A stretch of DNA of 6,701 nucleotides. It comes from JBGPYM01 sp041493205. GTDB taxonomy: Bacteria > Bacteroidota > Ignavibacteria > UBA10030 > UBA6906. The stretch's first letter is position 1; each line of letters opens with the position of its first letter. The stretch covers positions 1 through 6,701 of the forward strand of contig JBGPYM010000177.1 in the NCBI GenBank assembly GCA_041493205.1, written 5' to 3'. The translations under genes and the position numbers were made by a program. Positions 1-4,122 of the stretch are shown piece after piece. The notes beneath the pieces are model-generated. The model saw only the letters and a program-made list of their open reading frames with translations, ran no database searches and had not been told where the DNA came from.

Positions 1-220
1 CGGAGAGCATCATGGCCAGTGCCGCAGGGCCGCAGCCATTCTCCTCCTCCTGATAGATAGTCTTCCGGAGTACGAGCGGAGGCGCTCGAAATTCTGCCAG
101 ATCCGAGAGAATCGTGATCCAGGCTATCAGGCCCGTACAACCCGTCAGAATCAAGAGGGGTATCAGGGGAGATGCCGCATTCCCCCCTTTTTCCCCCACT
201 CCCCTATCCTTCATGTCCAT
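1..220 (-). CDS. Membrane-anchored C39-type cysteine peptidase, N-terminal part only (runs off left edge)
   Basis: Only the first 73 codons are inside the window. From an ATG at 220 the product has a short charged N-terminus, one hydrophobic segment at about residues 17-39 (with a Cys at 28), a short linker, and then the motif QEEENGCGPAALAMML at about 57-72. Cys63 in this motif matches the catalytic Cys of peptidase family C39, the papain-like fold that cleaves double-glycine leader peptides. In ABC-type bacteriocin exporters the C39 domain is normally at the very N-terminus. Here a membrane anchor precedes it, so a stand-alone anchored peptidase or a non-ABC architecture is more likely. The start overlaps the end of the upstream redoxin gene by 17 bases, and there is no strong ribosome binding site, which points to translational coupling. 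A second in-frame ATG at 214 and a GTG at 199 are alternative starts. The catalytic His and Asp lie outside the window, so activity and substrate cannot be judged. Confidence 0.72.
   Translation of the reverse strand, partial: MDMKDRGVGEKGGNAASPLIPLLILTGCTGLIAWITILSDLAEFRAPPLVLRKTIYQEEENGCGPAALAMMLS
182..197 (-). repeat. Homopolymer tract G5-A5-G6 inside the peptidase coding region
   Basis: On the coding (minus) strand there is a run of five G, five A and six G between codons 8 and 14 of the C39-type peptidase, ahead of its membrane segment. Three adjacent homopolymers near a start codon can slip in replication or translation. No variation can be seen in a single sequence, so a phase-variable role is only a possibility. 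Confidence 0.5.
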
Positions 221-782
221 TTGCGAACGCCCGGGCAATGGAGTGCTGCAGCCAAAATACCGGACGCTCCCCGACTATCTCCTCCAAGAGCACACCTCCA
301 CCATCCACCAGGAGCATCACAGGAACGGACTGAACGTGAAGAATCCGGCGGGCAAGCGCCGGGTCGATGAAGTAGACCAGAGAGTCCTTTTCCACCTCCG
401 CACTCTGGTTTCTGAGTTCAGACGGAGTGCTGAGTGCAATGAAGATTACCCTCACACGCTCAGGCATCGTGTGGTGCAGTTCGTGCATGCGCCGGATCAT
501 CACTGTACAATGGACGCATCCGGGCTTGAAGAAGAGAAGCACAGAATTTCCATTGCGTAATTCGCCTGAATCCACCAGGCGTCCATCCGAATCCGAAAGC
601 ACAAACGATGGAATCGGCTTGCCGGAAGGGAGCATCTGCGGACCTCCCCAGCGCGCGAGCGAGCCCACAATGATACAGAAGGTCAGGAGAACGCCCAATA
701 GCGCCAGCGCGGCAATCCGCCTGTCGTGAAACGGGCTGCCGACGACACTTGTGCCAGGCTCAGGAGGAATTTCGGTAGGCAT
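204..782 (-). CDS. Membrane-anchored thioredoxin-fold protein (TlpA/redoxin-like) with CVHC active site
   Basis: The 192-residue product has a polar N-terminus, one transmembrane segment at about residues 23-41, and then a thioredoxin-like domain. The redox motif is FFKPGCVHC, with Cys89 and Cys92 as the CxxC pair after a hydrophobic beta strand. The conserved cis-proline is likely Pro154 in QSVPVMLLV. This is the layout of TlpA/ResA-like or AhpC/TSA-superfamily proteins held on the outer face of the inner membrane, which reduce or exchange disulfides in the periplasm. The ATG at 782 is supported by AAGGGAG (794-788) five bases upstream. It overlaps the downstream C39-type peptidase start by 17 bases, so the two are probably co-expressed. 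A role in keeping the peptidase Cys or its substrates reduced is an inference. The leader RNA hairpin that contains the start codon is listed separately. Partner and substrate are unknown. Confidence 0.85.
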   Translation of the reverse strand: MPTEIPPEPGTSVVGSPFHDRRIAALALLGVLLTFCIIVGSLARWGGPQMLPSGKPIPSFVLSDSDGRLVDSGELRNGNSVLLFFKPGCVHCTVMIRRMHELHHTMPERVRVIFIALSTPSELRNQSAEVEKDSLVYFIDPALARRILHVQSVPVMLLVDGGGVLLEEIVGERPVFWLQHSIARAFANGHEG

Positions 783-806
783 TGAGTCTCCCTTTGGGTC
801 TCAATG
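780..806 (-). promoter_or_regulatory. Leader hairpin covering the start codon and ribosome binding site of the redoxin gene
   Basis: On the minus-strand transcript CATTGAG (806-800) can pair perfectly with CTCAATG (786-780), the last three bases of which are the redoxin ATG. Inside, CCC and GGG can pair across a AAA loop, and this GGG is part of the AAGGGAG ribosome binding site. Both initiation signals are therefore in a stem. This would reduce translation unless the stem is opened, for example by heat, a protein or an RNA. The pairing is read directly; the regulatory role is inference. Confidence 0.5.
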
Positions 807-902
807 CATTAATACACCCGTGGGGAGGAATTTACGAAAGGAAAAAGCTACGCGTGGAGCGAACGATGTGATGGGATTCTACGATGCGATTCCGTTTAGA
901 GG

Positions 903-1613
903 CTACAGATCACTTCCGTTCTGGAAGTACGGCTTGAAGAGATGCTTGATGCGCTCCAGCGATTCCTCGATGACCATCTCAACAGTCTTGGCATAGACAT
1001 CCAGGACGATGATGGCGTTGACTGACGAATCGGAGGTGGTTGCCGACCGGAGCCGTTCAGCGATTGCACTGTTGACAATCCCGAGTTCTCGGTAGATTTT
1101 TGCCAGTCCGTCCAGCTCCAGGTCAGCCGGCGCTCCCTCCTTCCTCACAAAATACTGGGCAAGGAGGTACATCGACGTCGCCCTGTAGGTGGTTTCTTCC
1201 CGGCTCGCGAGCGGTAGATGGAACCGCGCCATGGGCCGGAGAAACCTGGCATGGGGACAGCCGCTCGTGGCAATGACCAGGCCCATGAGCGAGCTGATGC
1301 CCCGCTGTGCAGCGGTTGTTTGCGTAATCGTCCGCTCTTCCGTCACGACTTCCAGCTCAACCCTGTCGTGCGATAAGAGCCCGTCGAACCGTTCAACAAG
1401 CCCGACCAGATTGAGGGCAAGGGGGCAGTACGGGTGTTCCTTCGGAGAGAGAGGGCAGTTCGGGCATTGATGGAATTCAAGTTTGGTCCAGTCGGGCCTA
1501 GCCTCCGATTCCGTCCCCGTGAGCTGCATCGTGTCACGGTCGAGCTGCAGGTCGATCCGCTCCTCGGAGCCGTCCGGAAGTTTAAACGTGTACCGTATGC
1601 CGTATTTGTTCAT
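903..1613 (-). CDS. Conserved-looking protein of unknown function with a CxxC-x9-C cysteine motif
   Basis: The 236-residue product has no signal peptide or transmembrane segment and is probably cytoplasmic. The N-terminal 45 residues look like a small beta-rich domain. Then follows FHQCPNCPL...HPYCPLA with Cys50, Cys53 and Cys63 and nearby His48 and His60, and further on TSGCPHARFLRPMARFHLP with Cys119 and His121. The spaced Cys and His residues could bind a metal or an iron-sulfur cluster, but nothing in the sequence decides this. The C-terminal half is predicted helical, with a YLLAQYF segment near 150. From memory it resembles a family of hypothetical proteins found in Geobacter-like and related bacteria, possibly the one labelled DUF6901; I cannot verify that. 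It begins at an ATG with no clear ribosome binding site. A terminator separates it from the upstream 78-residue gene, and 120 bases separate it from the redoxin gene. Function unknown. Confidence 0.8.
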   Translation of the reverse strand: MNKYGIRYTFKLPDGSEERIDLQLDRDTMQLTGTESEARPDWTKLEFHQCPNCPLSPKEHPYCPLALNLVGLVERFDGLLSHDRVELEVVTEERTITQTTAAQRGISSLMGLVIATSGCPHARFLRPMARFHLPLASREETTYRATSMYLLAQYFVRKEGAPADLELDGLAKIYRELGIVNSAIAERLRSATTSDSSVNAIIVLDVYAKTVEMVIEESLERIKHLFKPYFQNGSDL

Positions 1614-1628
1614 GGTTCAAGGTTCGTA

Positions 1629-1647
1629 TTCAGATTCTGAAAGTCAA
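1629..1647 (-). promoter_or_regulatory. Possible operator: palindrome next to a TTGACT -35-like element
   Basis: A perfect 6-1-6 inverted repeat TTCAGA-T-TCTGAA (1629-1641) lies 15 bases upstream of the ATG at 1613. Directly before it, on the minus strand, is TTGACT (1647-1642), a good -35 match. No convincing -10 hexamer follows at 16-18 bases, so a promoter is not established. The palindrome could be a repressor site or a small 5' stem in the mRNA. Confidence 0.3.
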
Positions 1648-1653
1648 CCCGAC

Positions 1654-1700
1654 AAAAAACAAAATGCCGCCCCCACAAACTCACATGCGCGGGAGCGGCA
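1654..1700 (-). terminator. Intrinsic terminator of the 78-residue protein gene
   Basis: On the minus strand, TGCCGCTCCC (1700-1691) pairs with GGGGGCGGCA (1674-1665) with one mismatch, giving a ten-base GC-rich stem around a 16-base loop. It is followed at once by the T-rich run TTTTGTTTTTT (1664-1654). It lies 21 bases after the stop of the 1957-1721 gene and ends 40 bases before the next gene starts, so that next gene should have its own promoter. Confidence 0.75.
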
Positions 1701-1720
1701 CCACATGTCCTCGAACTACG

Positions 1721-1957
1721 TCAGGGCCGGATGAGTCTGCGCAGCGAATCGTGCACCTCCTGAAACACCGCCACCTGAAAAGATTTATCTCTCAGCACAA
1801 CAGAGATCCTTCCCGGTTCAGCACGAACGAGGTGATTCGGAAACACGTGCTGCACTTCCTGCTTTGCCTGCTCCATGGTCGGAAAGGCAATTCCCTCCAG
1901 ACGTCTTCGCTGCTGTGGATTGAGAAGCGAAGCCCCCTGCGTCTGCCGTAATTTCAT
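1721..1957 (-). CDS. Small hypothetical protein, 78 residues
   Basis: I do not recognise this protein. It is basic and soluble, with a polar N-terminus rich in Gln and Arg (NPQQRRRLEGI), a likely helix around MEQAKQEVQHVF at about residues 28-39, a strand-like segment RISVVL, and a C-terminal helix ending LRRLIRP. It has no Cys and no membrane segment. It is supported as a gene by a purine-rich AGGGGGG (1970-1964) six bases before the ATG and by an intrinsic terminator 21 bases after the stop. It is divergent from the sulfurtransferase gene, sharing the 284-base intergenic region. A DNA-binding or regulatory role would fit size and position but no motif shows it. Confidence 0.6.
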   Translation of the reverse strand: MKLRQTQGASLLNPQQRRRLEGIAFPTMEQAKQEVQHVFPNHLVRAEPGRISVVLRDKSFQVAVFQEVHDSLRRLIRP

Positions 1958-1970
1958 TTTTTTCCCCCCT
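1958..1970 (-). promoter_or_regulatory. Ribosome binding site made of G6 and A6 homopolymers
   Basis: On the minus strand an AGGGGGG run (1970-1964) is followed by six A (1963-1958) and then the ATG of the 78-residue gene. It is an adequate Shine-Dalgarno and decides this start. Because both SD and spacer are homopolymers, slippage would change the spacing. Confidence 0.5.
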
Positions 1971-2027
1971 AATAAGGAACAACCTGTGTTACTCCGTTCC
2001 TTTCAAGAAAAGGATTACAGGAATACG

Positions 2028-2039
2028 GTGATTAATCAC
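2028..2039. promoter_or_regulatory. Perfect 12-base palindrome GTGATTAATCAC, candidate operator
   Basis: GTGATTAATCAC is fully self-complementary and lies in the AT-rich intergenic region between two divergent genes, 70 bases from the ATG at 1957 and about 200 bases from the ATG at 2242. Symmetry, length and location fit a dimeric regulator. The half-site GTGA recalls CRP/FNR-type sites, but the spacing of the halves is wrong for the standard CRP (N6 between TGTGA and TCACA) and FNR (N4 between TTGAT and ATCAA) boxes. The regulator is unknown. Confidence 0.35.
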
Positions 2040-2151
2040 TTTAAGTAAACCGCGGTAAAATTCGTGAATATCAGTATCGATTGCAACTCCGATGGAAACT
2101 ATTTTGTGGAAGTGCGATTTCAAAGTGCGACTGGAACTGTCGGATATCCTC

Positions 2152-2180
2152 TTGAGTTATATATTACATAGGGTTAGACT
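2152..2180 (+). promoter_or_regulatory. Candidate promoter of the sulfurtransferase-sufE operon
   Basis: TTGAGT (2152-2157) and TAGACT (2175-2180) are separated by 17 bases, each matching four of six consensus sigma70 positions. Transcription would begin near 2187, giving a leader of about 55 bases. The local TATATATTA stretch is an alternative -10 but lacks a good -35. Confidence 0.4.
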
Positions 2181-2241
2181 CCCAGGGAAAGAGCGTCTGG
2201 AATATCCAATGGGAGCATGATATCTGCCGCGAGGAGGAAGC

Positions 2242-3105
2242 ATGGATGACATTTCGGCACGAGGATACACACGTCCGGAAGTTCTCGTCACGACCGATTG
2301 GGTGCAGGGTCATCTGAACGACCCTGCGATACGGCTGGTCGAATCAAACGAGGATACACTTCTCTACGGGACCGGTCACATCCCCGGTGCCGTCCACGTA
2401 GACTGGACCACCGATCTGAACGACCAGGTCCGGAGAGATTACATCACCAAGCCAGGGTTTGAGCGACTGATGTCGCGCATCGGGGTTACTCCCGAGACGA
2501 CGGTGATCTTCTACGGCGACAAGAGCAACTGGTGGGCCTGCTATGCCTTCTGGGTTTTTCAGCTCTTCGGACACACGAAGGCGCGCGTCCTGGATGGCGG
2601 CCGGCTCAAATGGGAGAAAGAAAACCGTCCTCTCACGAAAGACGAACCGAAGCCTGGTGCGACGACCTACCGCGCAAAGGAGAGGGATGACCGCGTGATC
2701 CGTGCGTTCCGTGACGAGGTGATGACACACATCTCTGCGAACAAGCCTCTCGTCGACGTCCGGAGCCCCGAAGAATACTCAGGGCAGCGGCTCCACATGC
2801 CGAATTATCCGAATGAAGGAGCTCTGCGGGGAGGTCACATCCCCGGCGCCAAAAACATTCCGTGGAGTATGGCTGTCCGGCCTGACACGGGCGAATTTAA
2901 GACCATGGCAGAGCTCCGGAAAATCTACGCCGAGGATGGCGGCATCAAGGGGGACCAGGACGTCATCGCATATTGCCGGATCGGCGAGAGGAGCAGCCTG
3001 ACATGGTTCGTGCTGACCTACCTGCTCGGATATCCAAAGGTCCGCAATTATGACGGGAGCTGGACGGAATGGGGAAACCTGGTTAATGTCCCGATTGAAA
3101 AGTGA
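2242..3105 (+). CDS. Thiosulfate sulfurtransferase (two-domain rhodanese, SseA/CysA type)
   Basis: Rhodaneses of this class move a sulfane sulfur from thiosulfate (or another donor) to cyanide or a thiol through a Cys persulfide. The 287 residues are the usual length for tandem-rhodanese enzymes. The N-terminal domain (about 12-135) holds GHIPGAVHVDW and an inactive loop in which Asp93 (YGDKSNWWA) stands where the catalytic Cys would be. The C-terminal domain (about 150-285) has VDVRSPEEY, a second GHIPGAKNIPW, and the active loop CRIGERSS with Cys245. This loop is the type found in thiosulfate sulfurtransferases, unlike the CG[S/T]GVTA loop of mercaptopyruvate enzymes. No signal peptide is present, so it is cytoplasmic. 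GAGGAGG (2231-2237) precedes the ATG. Its stop overlaps the start of the SufE-like gene, so the two are one operon and probably act together. Confidence 0.92.
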   Translation: MDDISARGYTRPEVLVTTDWVQGHLNDPAIRLVESNEDTLLYGTGHIPGAVHVDWTTDLNDQVRRDYITKPGFERLMSRIGVTPETTVIFYGDKSNWWACYAFWVFQLFGHTKARVLDGGRLKWEKENRPLTKDEPKPGATTYRAKERDDRVIRAFRDEVMTHISANKPLVDVRSPEEYSGQRLHMPNYPNEGALRGGHIPGAKNIPWSMAVRPDTGEFKTMAELRKIYAEDGGIKGDQDVIAYCRIGERSSLTWFVLTYLLGYPKVRNYDGSWTEWGNLVNVPIEK

Positions 3106-3560
3106 TCAGCGACTCCGCATATCCAATAAAACTGAGAGAACTCCTTGAAACCTTCGACACCGTCACCAACGTGGAAGAACGGTCAGCCCTCCTCATCGAT
3201 TTCGCGGAGGGGTTCAAGTCCGTACCCCCCACCGTCGCTCAACGACCCTTCGACGAGTCACACAGGGTCCCCTTCTGTGAGTCGGAGGCGTACGTCTGGG
3301 GGATTCCCCGGCCCGATGGCACATTGAAGTTTCACTTTGCCGTGGAAAACCCTTCGGGCGTCTCTGCACGCGCGCTTGCTGCGATCCTTGAATCAACCGC
3401 ATCGGGGGCACCGCTCGATCAGGTTGCGGCGATCGGCCCGGAAATCGTCTCACGGATCTTCCGGCAGAACATTTCGATGGGCAAAGGGATGGGTCTGGGG
3501 AGCATGGTGCAGATGGCGCAGGCGATTGCGGCTGCTCGTTTGCGCCCGGCAGCACCCTAA
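3102..3560 (+). CDS. SufE-like cysteine desulfuration/sulfur acceptor protein
   Basis: SufE proteins accept persulfide sulfur on a conserved Cys and pass it to the Fe-S scaffold. In the classic pathway they activate the desulfurase SufS. The 152-residue product shows the SufE fold: an N-terminal helical region, RVPFCESEAYVWG with Cys59 as acceptor, a beta strand KFHFAVEN, a helix SARALAAIL, and a GLGSMVQMAQAIAAA C-terminal helix. The usual RVPGCQSQVW is changed here to RVPFCESEAYVW, but the Cys is kept. It starts with GTG at 3102, overlapping the rhodanese TGA by four bases and with no ribosome binding site of its own, which implies translational coupling. A neighbouring rhodanese and SufE-like gene are also known as a pair in mycobacteria (sseA and its neighbour), where the two proteins are reported to interact. 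Here the sulfur donor is therefore probably the rhodanese, at least in part. No SufS or other Suf gene is in the window. Confidence 0.88.
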   Translation: MISDSAYPIKLRELLETFDTVTNVEERSALLIDFAEGFKSVPPTVAQRPFDESHRVPFCESEAYVWGIPRPDGTLKFHFAVENPSGVSARALAAILESTASGAPLDQVAAIGPEIVSRIFRQNISMGKGMGLGSMVQMAQAIAAARLRPAAP

Positions 3561-3567
3561 TGCGTCA

Positions 3568-3617
3568 GCGTCCCTGCTGGTATCCATTCCCAATGGAAAA
3601 GCCACCGGCAGGGACGC
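3568..3617. repeat. Large nested hairpin just after the sufE-like stop
   Basis: GCGTCCCTGCTGGT (3568-3581) pairs with ACCGGCAGGGACGC (3604-3617) over 14 positions with one G-T wobble. Inside the loop, TCCATT (3583-3588) pairs perfectly with AATGGA (3592-3597) around CCC. The structure begins eight bases after the sufE-like stop. No T tract follows on either side, so it is not a standard intrinsic terminator; it may protect the mRNA 3' end or be an extragenic repeat. Confidence 0.6.
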
Positions 3618-3691
3618 CGGTGCTACTACTTAGGTTACACGGGCGGCCGTCCGCCGAAGGCGGAGCGGACGGGGGACGCCTGTCCCACTAC
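3603..3691. repeat. Palindromic repeat cluster with two related 19-base copies
   Basis: Copy one (3611-3629) and copy two (3673-3691) share GGGACGCC followed by a variable GT-containing stretch and ACTAC, with 16 of 19 bases identical. Each copy carries its own small hairpin: CACCGGC/GCCGGTG (3603-3609 with 3616-3622) and GGGAC/GTCCC (3673-3677 with 3682-3686). Between them TCCGCC-GAA-GGCGGA (3650-3664) is another perfect hairpin, and GTCCGC/GCGGAC (3649-3654 with 3665-3670) is an alternative pairing. This dense inverted-repeat pattern is typical of REP-like or other non-coding dispersed elements. Confidence 0.5.
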
Positions 3692-3703
3692 GGTCGCGCG
3701 TAC

Positions 3704-3732
3704 TTGACTTTCTGCGCGGCCCCCGCTATACT
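3704..3732 (+). promoter_or_regulatory. Strong sigma70-type promoter upstream of the small gene and TonB receptor
   Basis: TTGACT (3704-3709) and TATACT (3727-3732) are separated by exactly 17 bases and each match five of six consensus positions. Transcription would start at about 3738-3740. That is essentially on the GTG at 3738, so any gene starting there would be leaderless. Confidence 0.6.
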
Positions 3733-3737
3733 CTCCC

Positions 3738-4073
3738 GTGCATCGAACCCCCCTGATACTGCGTCTGCCACTCGGGATTGTGTTCCGGAGCGTCGCGCTC
3801 ATCCTTGCGAGCAATTACTTCGCCTTCCAGGTGGAGCTTTTTGACGATGAGTACGAGGCAAACCACCCCCGTCAGACCGAAGGCTGTTCCCTTGTCGCAC
3901 CCACGCTGAACTGGGAATCATTCGACAAGAATAATGCTCCCCAGCCGTTTGTTTTCGATGCGCTGATCACCATCGAGTGCGCGGGTCCCTTCGCCTTCCC
4001 GATGTGCGACCCCGTTGCCCCGCATTATCGACACCGGGATGTCCGCGATAAATCCCCTCCCCCCCACGCCTGA
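3738..4073 (+). CDS. Small hypothetical protein preceding the TonB-dependent receptor, possibly leaderless
   Basis: I do not recognise the product. As read from GTG at 3738 it has 111 residues: a hydrophobic N-terminal segment at about 6-31 that could be a membrane anchor or poor signal peptide, an acidic patch FDDEYE near 35-40, three Cys (50, 81, 90), and a basic His-rich tail (PHYRHRDVRDKSPPPHA). Codon third positions are GC-rich like the neighbouring genes, which supports coding. There is no ribosome binding site, and the promoter -10 ends only five bases upstream. The start is therefore either a leaderless GTG at the transcript end or a later codon such as GTG 3780. The stop is 49 bases before the receptor start, so both are probably on one transcript. 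Small secreted or membrane proteins next to metal-uptake receptors exist, but no such function is shown here. Confidence 0.45.
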   Translation: MHRTPLILRLPLGIVFRSVALILASNYFAFQVELFDDEYEANHPRQTEGCSLVAPTLNWESFDKNNAPQPFVFDALITIECAGPFAFPMCDPVAPHYRHRDVRDKSPPPHA

Positions 4074-4112
4074 CACACCACGATCCACCCCTCAACTCCC
4101 GCGTGTTTACGC

Positions 4113-4117
4113 AGGAG
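4113..4117 (+). promoter_or_regulatory. Ribosome binding site of the TonB-dependent receptor
   Basis: AGGAG lies five bases before the ATG at 4123. It fixes that start and argues against the in-frame ATG at 4015, which has no such site, lies inside the preceding gene and would bury the signal peptide. Confidence 0.7.
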
Positions 4118-4122
4118 CATCC

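Noticed and set aside
114..560. 148-codon open frame on the plus strand
   Set aside because: It is antisense to the redoxin and C39-type peptidase genes, both of which show clear family motifs; the plus-strand product shows no domain.
1993..2027. Imperfect hairpin between CCGTTCCT and AGGAATACGG upstream of the 78-residue gene
   Set aside because: It needs a two-base bulge, overlaps a competing CCTTT/AAAGG pairing and has no associated signal; too weak to call.
2028..2039. CRP or FNR binding site
   Set aside because: The GTGA and TCAC halves are four bases apart, whereas the known CRP site needs six and the FNR site has different half-sites.
3214..3555. 113-codon open frame on the minus strand
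   Set aside because: It is antisense to the SufE-like gene and its Pro/Arg-rich product is typical of a GC-rich shadow frame.
3568..3617. Intrinsic terminator for the rhodanese-sufE operon
   Set aside because: The stem is strong but no T-rich run follows on either strand, so I list it as a repeat or structural element.
3560..3844. 94-codon plus-strand frame across the palindromic element
   Set aside because: It runs through nested hairpins and repeats and its product is low-complexity and Arg/Ala/Pro-rich, with no ribosome binding site.
4015..4122. In-frame upstream extension of the TonB receptor beginning at ATG 4015
   Set aside because: It would put 36 mostly polar, Pro-rich residues ahead of the signal peptide and overlap the preceding small gene. 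The ATG at 4123 has AGGAG at the right distance.
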